Below are positions 55,030-63,412 of a stretch of DNA of 64,000 nucleotides, piece by piece; the stretch's first letter is position 1; each line of letters starts with the position of its first letter. The notes beneath the pieces are model-generated. The model was not told where the DNA came from. It saw only the letters and a list, made by a program, of their open reading frames with translations, and did no database searches. The DNA comes from Rhodovulum imhoffii (GTDB lineage Bacteria > Pseudomonadota > Alphaproteobacteria > Rhodobacterales > Rhodobacteraceae): NCBI RefSeq assembly GCF_003046545.1, contig NZ_QAAA01000001.1, positions 186,001-250,000 on the forward strand, given 5' to 3'. A program made the translations under genes and the position numbers.

Positions 55030-56681
55030 GCGTTACTCTCTGGCTTCGCGCGGGGCAGGCGCACCGTGATTTTCGTGCCCGCGCCATTGCCCAGGGCGTC
55101 TTCACGGGGCAGGGGGCTGGTCAGGATGATCTCGCCGCCATGTTCCTCGACCACCCAACGGGCAAGCGCCAGGCCGATCCCGAATCCCTGCGGCCCACCG
55201 TTTCCACCTTGGGCAAAACGGTCGAAAATGCGTGCCTGGTCCGCCGGAGCGATTCCGTTTCCATTGTCGATGACGGAGATTTCAACGCTATGCGTTTCGT
55301 ACGCGGCGCTCAGGGCAATACGACCGCCGGGGCGGGCGTGACGGATGGCATTGCGGATCAGGCTCACCAGCACCTGACGGATCCAGTTCGCATCGGCGCT
55401 CAGCCGGAGGGGGGGCGGGGTGCCGATGACGAATTTCATCCCGGCACTGTCGATTTCGGCGGCGACGTCTTGCTGTATCTCATCGAAAAGGCGCGTCAGG
55501 AGAACCGGCTGGGGATCCAGTTGCAACCTTCCGCTTTCGGATCGGGCCACTCGCAGCAGATCCTCGATACGGCGTGTCAGGCGTGCCGCGCGGGACTCGA
55601 TCGTTGCGAAGGCGCTGCGCGGATCTTCTGTTCCCTCGGCTCCGATCCGGGCTTCCATCAGGATGACGGTCAGAGGGGTCCGAAGCTCGTGGCTGACATC
55701 GGCAAAGAACCGGCGGCGGTTTTCGTCAATTTCAGCCAGACGGGCATTGGCGGTGCGCAACGCTTCGGTACGCCGGGCGATGGTTTCGTTCAGGCGCAAC
55801 CATTCAGCCTGAACCGCGCTGTGCCTTACAGACAGGGCAGAGGCCATGCGGTTGGTTTCCGCGTAGAGGTCCCCGATCTCGTCGATGTCGCCGGCGGGCA
55901 GACTGATGGCAAAGTTTTCCTGCCCGATCTGGTGCGCGGCCCGGCGCAGGGTGTCCAGCCGTGCGAATTGGGGCCGGATCAGGGCAAAATAAAAGGCAGC
56001 CACGGCCAAAACCGTCAGGGTGGCGATGGCAATGGCCGTCAGCCTGAGTACTGTGCGCTGGCTTTCGAGACCTGTCAGGATTTCATTACGTAACAGGAGT
56101 TCCGTATTGACGGCCTGCGCCAGCAATGGATCGAAACCCGCAGAAAAAACATCGATCGTGGTGCGCAACGCTGCGGAGTCGCGCCCTTCCGCCGCCAGCG
56201 CGCGGGTTGTGTTTTCCAAAAGTGCTTCCATCCGGGCAAGGCCGAGCGATTGCGTGCCGTAACGGGACTGGTCGTCCAGGCTCATCGTTTGGGATTTTGC
56301 AAGCGCATGTTCGAGGTCACGGTGCAGCGCGGCAAATGTCGTGTGCAACAGGCCGGAGATTGGTTGAATCCGCTCCTCGCGGGCCGCGGCGGGCAGGTCG
56401 CTCTGGACCGCCTCGCTCGCGATGACCAGATAGGTTGCCGCCTGGGCGGACAGCGTGGCATAGGCATCGATGCGGGCTTCTGCGGCCAGTGCCTTGTCCA
56501 GATGTGTCGCGACCTCCTCCATCCCGATCCACAGAATCGCTGCGGTCAGGAGTGTGCCGCCCCCCAGAAGCGCGGCCCCCAGCGCCAGCCGTGCCTTGAG
56601 GGACCGGAGCCAGGGAAGCCGGCGGCGCGAAAGCCCGGTTGCGCCGGCGTTGTGGGCGCTGTGGGGAGATGTCTCGTCCAT
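55026..56681 (-). CDS. sensor histidine kinase
   Basis: A 551-residue membrane kinase: helix 1 near residues 33-53, a periplasmic mostly helical sensor (about 54-212), helix 2 near 214-234, HAMP, coiled coil. The dimerisation domain with phospho-acceptor His331 is FFADVSHELRTPL. The ATPase domain has an N-box (LIRNAIRHARPGG), IDNGNGI and GFGIGLALARWVVEEHGG. It pairs with the OmpR-type regulator that follows and lies 193 bases downstream of a PQQ-alcohol-type ABC exporter, so a role in alcohol or solvent sensing is possible. The ligand is not predictable. Confidence 0.92.
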   Translation of the reverse strand: MDETSPHSAHNAGATGLSRRRLPWLRSLKARLALGAALLGGGTLLTAAILWIGMEEVATHLDKALAAEARIDAYATLSAQAATYLVIASEAVQSDLPAAAREERIQPISGLLHTTFAALHRDLEHALAKSQTMSLDDQSRYGTQSLGLARMEALLENTTRALAAEGRDSAALRTTIDVFSAGFDPLLAQAVNTELLLRNEILTGLESQRTVLRLTAIAIATLTVLAVAAFYFALIRPQFARLDTLRRAAHQIGQENFAISLPAGDIDEIGDLYAETNRMASALSVRHSAVQAEWLRLNETIARRTEALRTANARLAEIDENRRRFFADVSHELRTPLTVILMEARIGAEGTEDPRSAFATIESRAARLTRRIEDLLRVARSESGRLQLDPQPVLLTRLFDEIQQDVAAEIDSAGMKFVIGTPPPLRLSADANWIRQVLVSLIRNAIRHARPGGRIALSAAYETHSVEISVIDNGNGIAPADQARIFDRFAQGGNGGPQGFGIGLALARWVVEEHGGEIILTSPLPREDALGNGAGTKITVRLPRAKPESNA

Positions 56682-56820
56682 ACGTGCTCCCAGGTCCGCA
56701 TATCGGGTTTGAGGTCATCGGGTTTGCTGGCCGCGCGTGCGAAGGGCGGCACGGGAGGAATGCAAGAAACCATACTGGCCGGATTTTTGTTTGTCGCCTG
56801 CGATGTCCGTGCCGCGTACA

Positions 56821-56840
56821 CTGGCGGAAACTGGCGGTAA
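56821..56840. repeat. tandem direct repeat upstream of the kinase-regulator operon
   Basis: CTGGCGGAAA followed at once by CTGGCGGTAA, a 10-base period equal to one helical turn, as used by OmpR-type regulators. It is 140 bases upstream of the kinase start. Functional meaning is inferred. Confidence 0.4.
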
Positions 56841-56874
56841 AGCCCGGCCCCTGCTGAAAAGCCGCGGGTGAGGG

Positions 56875-57666
56875 TCAGGGTTTGCGCCTGTTCAGGCCGC
56901 GGGCAGGGTCATACGCCCAGACTGCCAGCGCGGTGAACACCAGCGCGGATGTGGCCACCCATGCCAGCGCCCCCCAGTCGACCTGAAGATACAACGAGAA
57001 CCGGATCAGTTCCACGACATGTGTAAACGGATTGCCTGCGCAGATATCGCGCAGCAATGACGAGCTTTCGGCCATTTTCCACAGTGGATAGAGGGCCGAT
57101 GACAGGAAGAACATTGGAAAGATGACGAAGTTCATGATGCCGGCAAAGTTTTCCAGTTGCCGGATGAAACTGGACAGCAGCAACCCCAGTGCGCCCAGCA
57201 TCATCCCGCCCAGGGCCAGTGCGGGCAGAACGGCGGCATATCCGAGGGGCGGCATGACAATGCCAAACAAGGCGGCTATCGCAAGGAACACGTATACCTG
57301 GAGGATGGAGATCGCCGTTGCGCCTGCCAACCGCGAGACCAGCAACCACCAGCGTGGGAAAGGGCTGGTCAACAGAAGCCGCATGGATCCCATCTCACGG
57401 TCGTAAACCAGGCTGAGCGAGCTTTGCATCCCGTTGAACAAGAGCATCATCGCGCAAAGACCGGGCATGATATAGGTCTCATAGGTGATATAGGTCTGGT
57501 ATGGCGGGATGATTGACAGCCCCAATGCGGCGCGAAACCCCGAGGCGAACACCAAAAGCCAGACCAGAGGGCGCACAAGCGCGGCAAAAAACCGTTCCCG
57601 CTGATGGACGAAGCGCAGGAATTCGCGTGCGATAATGGCCCGGCTTACCCCCCAATACCCGTTCAT
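56875..57666 (-). CDS. ABC-2 type transporter permease
   Basis: A 263-residue permease with six predicted helices. Segments REFLRFVHQRERFFAALVRP, YDREMGSMRLLLTSPFPRWW and the FFLSSALYPLWKMAESS block are typical of ABC-2 permeases found beside PQQ-dependent alcohol dehydrogenase genes. Substrate unknown. Overlaps the ATPase gene by four bases (ATGA). Confidence 0.87.
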   Translation of the reverse strand: MNGYWGVSRAIIAREFLRFVHQRERFFAALVRPLVWLLVFASGFRAALGLSIIPPYQTYITYETYIMPGLCAMMLLFNGMQSSLSLVYDREMGSMRLLLTSPFPRWWLLVSRLAGATAISILQVYVFLAIAALFGIVMPPLGYAAVLPALALGGMMLGALGLLLSSFIRQLENFAGIMNFVIFPMFFLSSALYPLWKMAESSSLLRDICAGNPFTHVVELIRFSLYLQVDWGALAWVATSALVFTALAVWAYDPARGLNRRKP

Positions 57667-58409
57667 TCCGCCCCCCCGGTTCGTTTGAGGAACCAGTCTG
57701 ACAGGGGGGCGCCCTGGCGGATATCTCCGGTTATGCCCGCGGCGACGATCCGCCCCCGATGCAGTACCAGGAGGCGGTCCTCATCGCGGACCTCATCTGT
57801 GAGATGCGTTGTCCACAGGACGCAAAGCCCCTGGAGGGCGAGGTCGTGCACATGATCGGTGATGGACCGGCGTGCGGCGGCATCCAGCCCGACTGTCGGT
57901 TCATCCAGCAACAGCACTTTTGGGTCGTGCAGCAGCGCGCGGGCCAGTTCCATCCGGCGACGGTGCCCGCCGTTGAGGTCCCGGGCCTTTTCATCAGCCC
58001 GTTCGCGCATGCCCAGACGGTCGAGCGCGGCGTCGATACGGGGTGCCATCTGCGCCGGTGACAGGCCGTGGAGGGCCGCGAAATAGGCCAGATTTTGCCG
58101 CACCGACAGATTCAGATCCAGGGTCGGCTGTTGAAACACCACCCCAAGCCTGGTTAACGCGGCCCGCGGTGTCCGGGCCAGGTCATGCCCGCAGATGACG
58201 ATCCGGCCTTCCCGTGTGACCAGAAGACGGGTCAACAAGGCGATAAGCGTGGATTTCCCTGCCCCATTGGGGCCTAGCAACGCAGTGAACGCGCCCGCTC
58301 GTACGTCAAGCGACAGGTTATCCAGCGCCACCTTCGCACCGTAGCGAAAGGTCACGTTGCGCACGCTCAGCCCGCTGTCCGCATTTTCGGTTTTATTCGG
58401 TCCGGTCAT
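57663..58409 (-). CDS. ABC transporter ATP-binding protein, PQQ-alcohol-oxidation associated type
   Basis: A 248-residue exporter ATPase with GPNGAGKSTLIALLTRLL near residue 43, Q-loop FQQPTLDLNLSV, and Walker B VLLLDEPTVGLD. The signature LSGGQ is replaced by LNGGHRRRMELARALLH, a variant I associate with the subfamily encoded next to PQQ-dependent alcohol dehydrogenases. It partners the ABC-2 permease. Divergent from the GFA-family gene. Confidence 0.87.
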   Translation of the reverse strand: MTGPNKTENADSGLSVRNVTFRYGAKVALDNLSLDVRAGAFTALLGPNGAGKSTLIALLTRLLVTREGRIVICGHDLARTPRAALTRLGVVFQQPTLDLNLSVRQNLAYFAALHGLSPAQMAPRIDAALDRLGMRERADEKARDLNGGHRRRMELARALLHDPKVLLLDEPTVGLDAAARRSITDHVHDLALQGLCVLWTTHLTDEVRDEDRLLVLHRGRIVAAGITGDIRQGAPLSDWFLKRTGGAE

Positions 58410-58478
58410 ATCGATGTCAGAGCTTGCCCGGCGTGCCCGGCCTTTTCAAGCAAGGTGCGATACACACCTTAGTACGAA

Positions 58479-58492
58479 TTGACGGGAATCAC
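58479..58492. promoter_or_regulatory. weak FNR/CRP-like motif in the ABC-GFA divergent region
   Basis: TTGAC-GGGA-ATCAC shares the TTGA-N6-TCA core with the site at 618-631, but the outer base of each half is non-consensus. The same TTGACG could alternatively be a -35 element for the GFA gene. Low confidence. Confidence 0.22.
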
Positions 58493-58533
58493 CGCAGGGT
58501 CTGAACTTGGAATCTCAAAAAAGGGGGAGTTTC

Positions 58534-58974
58534 ATGGCGGATCATAAGTATCAGGGGGGCTGCGCCCATGTCACCGTCTATGCGGACGCGGAACCCATCG
58601 ACAACCATGAGTGCCATTGCAACGTCTGCAAGTCGGTCACCAATCAGCAAACGACTCATGTGGTGTTTTTCAACCATGCCGAACTGAAGGCTTCGGATGA
58701 AAGTAACATGAAACGTGTACCGTTCAATGCAGCCAATCCCGACGGGCCGCTTGAAATCTGCCTGTGCAAGGATTGCGATGCCGTGCTGATGCTTGATGAC
58801 AGGCAGAAACGCATTCGTGTCGCGGTGCCGAACATCATGGGATACAATCCAGCGCCGCCCGCCGCTTCTTATCACGCGTTCTGGGACCCTTCGAAAGGGT
58901 ATCCGAAACCCGATGACGGGCGGCCGGTCTACGATGGCTTGCGTCCGGATTTCGTATGGCCTCCGGGCGCCTGA
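58534..58974 (+). CDS. GFA family (glutathione-dependent formaldehyde-activating fold) protein
   Basis: A 146-residue zinc protein with the GFA/CENP-V pattern: GGCAHVTVYADAEP, the metal motif ECHCNVCKS near residue 28, and CLCKDCDAV near 81. The classical Gfa of Paracoccus (about 194 residues) promotes formaldehyde addition to glutathione; this protein is shorter and differs in sequence, so enzymatic equivalence is unproven. ATG 58534 follows AAGGGGGAG. Context (NarL regulator, FIST sensor, PQQ-type ABC) fits one-carbon metabolism. Confidence 0.85.
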   Translation: MADHKYQGGCAHVTVYADAEPIDNHECHCNVCKSVTNQQTTHVVFFNHAELKASDESNMKRVPFNAANPDGPLEICLCKDCDAVLMLDDRQKRIRVAVPNIMGYNPAPPAASYHAFWDPSKGYPKPDDGRPVYDGLRPDFVWPPGA

Positions 58975-59205
58975 CGCCTTGGCATGCGTTCCCGTGGCGG
59001 TCCTTCGCGGAGGGGGTGCCACGATACAGGCAAAGCGCGTGCGCGTGTCCGGGGCCGGAACGATTGAGGCTGATGGTCTGGTTCCCTTGCCGGAATGTAT
59101 GTTCCGGGAGGGGGCTGTCGGCGGGCCACCGATCGGGGGGAGCCACATACTTGTTGGAAACAACGATCGGTTCCGATAGCCTTGCGCGTGGGAGGATCAA
59201 CTGTC

Positions 59206-59934
59206 ATGGCGCTTACAAACCCGTCTTTGACAGGGCGGCCGACGTGCATCCTGATCATCGACGACCATCCGCTCTACAGCGATGCGCTGGCCTCTGCCTT
59301 GCAGATGTGCTTCGAGGGATGTGCAATGCACCGCGCCTCCAGCATGGAGGAAACCGTTGCGGTTCTGGAAAGCGGTGTTGCGCCGGATCTGATCATGCTG
59401 GATTTGAAGCTGCCTGACGTGAACGGGATTTCAGGCTTCGAAAAGTTGCGGCAGCGGATGCCAAGGGCGCGTATCCTGGTAATTTCGTCCCTGGCCTCGG
59501 TGGAACTTGTGCAATCTCTTCTGGATCGTGGCGCGATGGGGTTTTTGCCCAAGGAAAGCCCGGCTTCGACCCTGCGCCATGCGGTCTCGGAAATCGCTTC
59601 GGGCCGACGCTACGTGCCCAGGGAATACCTTGCGCGCTTCGGCGGGCAAAGCGCCCGTTTCGACAACGGTGCCGATGTGTTCCAAACCAGCCAGGTGCTT
59701 GCCAGCCTGACGCCACAGCAAACCCGGATTCTGAAACTGATCCGCGCGGGGAAGCCGAACAAGCAGATCGCGTATGAACTTTCCCTGGCCGAGGCCACGG
59801 TCAAGGCTCACATCACGGCATTGTTGCGGCGACTGGGGGTACGCAACCGAACCCAGGCCGCCGTGATGGTCGAGGAACTCGAGGCACAACAGGCGGGCAA
59901 TGAACAAGAGGTTCGGACTTTTTTGAGAAACTGA
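59206..59934 (+). CDS. NarL/LuxR-family response regulator
   Basis: A 242-residue regulator. Receiver: LIIDDHPLYSDALASAL with acidic pair near residue 19, phospho-acceptor Asp66 in IMLDLKLPDV, Lys in GFLPKESPAS. The DNA-binding domain (about 165-228) contains LTPQQTRILKLIRAGKPNKQ and AEATVKAHITALLRRLGVRN. ATG 59206 has GGGAGG upstream. It is followed 10 bases later by the FIST-domain gene and then a hybrid kinase, its likely phosphodonor. Resembles ErbR/AgmR-type regulators of alcohol oxidation in pseudomonads. Confidence 0.92.
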   Translation: MALTNPSLTGRPTCILIIDDHPLYSDALASALQMCFEGCAMHRASSMEETVAVLESGVAPDLIMLDLKLPDVNGISGFEKLRQRMPRARILVISSLASVELVQSLLDRGAMGFLPKESPASTLRHAVSEIASGRRYVPREYLARFGGQSARFDNGADVFQTSQVLASLTPQQTRILKLIRAGKPNKQIAYELSLAEATVKAHITALLRRLGVRNRTQAAVMVEELEAQQAGNEQEVRTFLRN

Positions 59935-59944
59935 CGGGGCCAAG

Positions 59945-61111
59945 GTGAACGAAAGGGTAAAAGAGGGAAAACCGCATTATCTCTCGATCGGGCGTGCTGT
60001 TTCGCAGGTGGCCGAAGATGCGGTCGTCAGGGCTGTAGAGGGCCTGGAAGGATCGCAGGCCTGTTTCGTTCTGGCCTTTGTCCCGGCCCATCTGGACATC
60101 GACGAAACCGTTGCGGCGCTGGGGCGCCATTTGCGGGGAATCCCCGTGTATGGTTGTACCACTGCCGGGCAGATCACGACGCAAGGATACGAAAGTGATG
60201 CGCTGCTGTTGCTGGCTTTTCCGAAGGAACATTTTCGCTGCGCATCGCTCCTTTTCTCGGATCTGGCACCGATTTCGGCGCCTGCAATTGGCGCGGCCGC
60301 CCAGAAACTGGCAGAGAAATTCCGCCATACAGTTGGCTGGAACCGCCTGGCCCTGATTTTCGCGGACGGCCTTTGCAAGCAGGAAGACCTTTTGGCCTCG
60401 ACGCTGGAAACCGCTCTGGACGGGCTGCCGACCTTTGGCGGGTCGGCGGGCGATGGGTTCAGGTTCGAACGGACTTTTGTTCTGCATGGCGGGCGGGCCC
60501 ATACCGATGCGGCGGTCCTGATCCTGCTGGAAACGGATCTGGAGTTTCAGGGGCTTGGCTTCGACCATTTCCTGCCTGTCGGCCGGCAGGTTGTCATTAC
60601 CGGGGCAGATCCCGAAGAACGGCGCGTCTACGAGATAAATGGCGCCCCGGCCGCACTGGAATATGCGCGCCTTGTCGGCTGCTCTGTCGACCAGTTGTCC
60701 CCCGAGATTTTCGCCGAGAACCCGATGCTCCTGCGCCACAACCGGAAATACTACATCCGCGCTGTCCGCAACGTTTCCGAAAACCACGCCATTTCCTTTC
60801 TGGCGGCCATTGACGACGGGCTGATCCTGACCCTTGGGCGCGGACAGGCAATCATTGAAACGCTGGAAAGCGAACTTGACCTGGCCAATGACAATGGCAA
60901 TCCACCGGATTTCATTCTTGGTTTCGATTGTGCCCTTCGAAAGCTCGAGATCGAACAAAAGCAACTCCACGAGCCGGTATCCGGCATTCTCAGGAAGCGG
61001 CGGGTCTTTGGCTTTAACACCTATGGCGAACAAAATTCCGGGGTTCACATCAACCAGACCTTTGTGGGCGTTGCTTTCTTCGAACCCCAGCCCCGGGCGC
61101 TGAACCTGTGA
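59945..61111 (+). CDS. FIST-domain sensory protein (NosP-like)
   Basis: A 388-residue soluble protein with FIST-N (about 25-225: LRGIPVYGCTTAGQI, LPTFGGSAGDGFRFER, VLHGGRAHTDAAVLIL) and FIST-C (about 225-370: FAENPMLLRHNRKYYIRAVR, FILGFDCALRKLEIE, VFGFNTYGEQNSGVHINQTF). FIST proteins are proposed small-molecule sensors; the Pseudomonas member NosP binds haem and nitric oxide and controls a co-encoded hybrid kinase (NahK). The same pairing is seen here: its stop overlaps the kinase start (GTGA at 61108). GTG start. Ligand in this organism is unknown. Confidence 0.88.
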   Translation: MNERVKEGKPHYLSIGRAVSQVAEDAVVRAVEGLEGSQACFVLAFVPAHLDIDETVAALGRHLRGIPVYGCTTAGQITTQGYESDALLLLAFPKEHFRCASLLFSDLAPISAPAIGAAAQKLAEKFRHTVGWNRLALIFADGLCKQEDLLASTLETALDGLPTFGGSAGDGFRFERTFVLHGGRAHTDAAVLILLETDLEFQGLGFDHFLPVGRQVVITGADPEERRVYEINGAPAALEYARLVGCSVDQLSPEIFAENPMLLRHNRKYYIRAVRNVSENHAISFLAAIDDGLILTLGRGQAIIETLESELDLANDNGNPPDFILGFDCALRKLEIEQKQLHEPVSGILRKRRVFGFNTYGEQNSGVHINQTFVGVAFFEPQPRALNL

Positions 61112-63369
61112 GTGAGATGACAGACCCTTCCGAACCGCCCGAGGTTCGGCTTGAGCGGCTGGAGAAAATCATCGACGCACTGATCCGCCGTGCCAACCGG
61201 CAAGACGATATCGGCCCTGCCGCCTTTCGGGCGTTCCAGTCGGCGATTGAGCTTCAGGAACGGGTGGAGGCCCAGACCCGAGATCTCGAGCGTGCGGAAA
61301 CCGAGCTGGAGAGCGTGCGTTATGAACGCGAACGCACGCGGCGCAGCCTGGTTGATGCCTTGTCGTCCATGGCCGAAGGGTTTGCCCTTTTCATGGATGG
61401 AAAGCTGCATGTCACAAATGGCTTCATGGCCAACCTTTTGCCGGATCGCGCCGAAGATTTCGTTCCGGGTCTGGGGGTCAGCGGGTTTTTCAAACTGATT
61501 GCCGAAAGCAATGCCTTTACCTCTGCGGACCGTAACCTGCGTGAGGTTGGTGCACGTCTGTCGCGTCAAAACATGCAGGAGGACATGAAGGTTGTCGTGG
61601 AGCTGTCCGGGGACCGCTGGTACCAGTTGAACGCCCAGCACACGTCCGGTGAGAACCTTGTCCTGCTGATGACAGAGATCACCCAATTGGTGCGCCGCAA
61701 CCGGCAGGAAAAAGAAACCCTGATCGATCTGCAGGAGGATTATCTGCGCGCGGTTTTCCAGCACATGAGCCCGGGCGTGTGCACGATTTCGGCGCAGGGT
61801 CAGATCTTGCTGTTGAACTTTCAGTTTCATGAACTGCTGGGAATTCCGCCCGCCGATCTGAAACCGGGTATGCGCATGGGCAAGATGATCGATCTGCTCA
61901 AGATGCGGGGCCTGTTGAGTGCGAGTGATGAGTTTCGGCTCAGCGTGTGGCGTAACGAGTTGCGGACACGGGGACAGGTGCGACGCCGGATCCGTCCCGG
62001 CGCGGGAAAGGTGTTGGAAGTCCGTGCCACCCGGTTGCCCGGCGGCGGCTTCGTTGTCGAGGTCAGGGACGTGACGCTTGAGGTGCGGACCACCGAAATG
62101 CTGGAAGAGCGTGTCAAGGAGCGCACGGTCGAACTGACCATGGCCAATGAAAGGCTGAGGATGGAATATCGCGAAAAAGCGCGGGTCGAGGAAGAACTGC
62201 GCATCGCGCGTGACCGGGCCGAAGCGGCGATTTCTTCCAAGACGCGGTTTCTCGCGGCGGCCAGCCATGACCTGTTGCAGCCGATCAACGCGGCGCAGCT
62301 TTTGATTTCGACGCTCCGGGAAACCACCCGGCAAAGTGCCTTCCACCCGATGGTGGAGCGGTTGTTCGGGGCCTTCGGGTCGGTGGAACAGTTGTTGCGC
62401 TCCTTGCTGGACATTTCCAGGCTCGAAAGCGCAGATGCCGATGCGGTTTCGATCGAACCGATCCGCCTGGATACCTTGATGAGCGGGATACAAGGCGACC
62501 AGGCGTTGATGGCAGAACAGAAGAACATCCGTTTCGATGTCGTCTTGTCTTCTGCTGTCGTGATCTCGGATTCGATCTACCTGTTGCGGTCGATCCAGAA
62601 CCTCGTGGTCAATGCGATCCAGTACACGCCGCCGGGCGGGCGGGTGCTGGTGGGGTGCCGCCGGAAAGGCAAAGAAGTCGAGCTTCAGGTCTGGGACACC
62701 GGAATCGGGATTGCGCGGGCCGATCAGCTGCGGATCTTCGAGGAATTCACGCGCGGCGAAGGCGCCGGGCTGAGCGCGGGTGTCGGGCTGGGCCTGTCGG
62801 TCGTCGACCGGGCTTGCAGGCTTTTGGGGCACAAGCTTTTCGTGCGTTCCGCACCGGGGGTCGGGTCGATGTTCTCGATCACCATGGGCGTGGCCGAAGA
62901 CGCACCCAGGCGGGGGGAGCCGCCGCGCGCGCTGACGCAGTCCGAAGACCTGAGGCTGGATCACATTGTGCTTGTGATAGAGAACGACGAGGACGTCCTT
63001 TACAGCACTACCAAATGGCTTGAACAGGCGGGCGCAAGCGTTCAGCCGGCCCGTTCGGTCCGCGAGGCGATCGAATTCGTCAACGACATGGGAATGCCCC
63101 CCGACATCATCCTGGCGGATTATCAACTGGATCAGGGAGAAACCGGGGTGGAGGCGATCTCATGCGTGCGTGCTTTGACCAATGCCCATGTTCCGGCAAT
63201 CATGATTACGGCGAACCGCAGTGAAAGCCTGCGTGAGGCGGGTTTGCTCAATGACGTGTCGGTGATGGCCAAGCCCGTCAAGATGGCGCGCCTGAAGCAG
63301 CTCATCGACTGGAAGATCAAAATGAAGGGAAGGCGCAGGCTCGGGGGCACCGATAAAAGTCGGCAGTGA
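61108..63369 (+). CDS. hybrid sensor histidine kinase with receiver domain (NahK-like)
   Basis: A 753-residue protein without membrane helices. Order: N-terminal coiled coil (about 30-80), two PAS-like domains (about 82-190 and 205-335), coiled coil, dimerisation domain with His387 (FLAAASHDLLQPINAAQLL), ATPase domain (NLVVNAIQYTPPGG; WDTGIGI; GVGLGLSVVDRAC), and a receiver (VLVIENDEDVLYS; Asp671 in ILADYQLDQG; MAKPVK). It would be governed by the FIST protein and signal to the NarL-type regulator; the PAS layout and SHDLLQP box are like NahK/ErcS' of pseudomonads. GTG start overlapping the FIST stop. Confidence 0.9.
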   Translation: MSEMTDPSEPPEVRLERLEKIIDALIRRANRQDDIGPAAFRAFQSAIELQERVEAQTRDLERAETELESVRYERERTRRSLVDALSSMAEGFALFMDGKLHVTNGFMANLLPDRAEDFVPGLGVSGFFKLIAESNAFTSADRNLREVGARLSRQNMQEDMKVVVELSGDRWYQLNAQHTSGENLVLLMTEITQLVRRNRQEKETLIDLQEDYLRAVFQHMSPGVCTISAQGQILLLNFQFHELLGIPPADLKPGMRMGKMIDLLKMRGLLSASDEFRLSVWRNELRTRGQVRRRIRPGAGKVLEVRATRLPGGGFVVEVRDVTLEVRTTEMLEERVKERTVELTMANERLRMEYREKARVEEELRIARDRAEAAISSKTRFLAAASHDLLQPINAAQLLISTLRETTRQSAFHPMVERLFGAFGSVEQLLRSLLDISRLESADADAVSIEPIRLDTLMSGIQGDQALMAEQKNIRFDVVLSSAVVISDSIYLLRSIQNLVVNAIQYTPPGGRVLVGCRRKGKEVELQVWDTGIGIARADQLRIFEEFTRGEGAGLSAGVGLGLSVVDRACRLLGHKLFVRSAPGVGSMFSITMGVAEDAPRRGEPPRALTQSEDLRLDHIVLVIENDEDVLYSTTKWLEQAGASVQPARSVREAIEFVNDMGMPPDIILADYQLDQGETGVEAISCVRALTNAHVPAIMITANRSESLREAGLLNDVSVMAKPVKMARLKQLIDWKIKMKGRRRLGGTDKSRQ

Positions 63370-63412
63370 CTGCTGTGCCGGACGGTATAAACTCGGACCC
63401 GGGAGGAATAGC

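Noticed and set aside
61045-63126. 693-codon minus-strand frame
   Set aside because: Antisense to the hybrid kinase, which has complete motifs.
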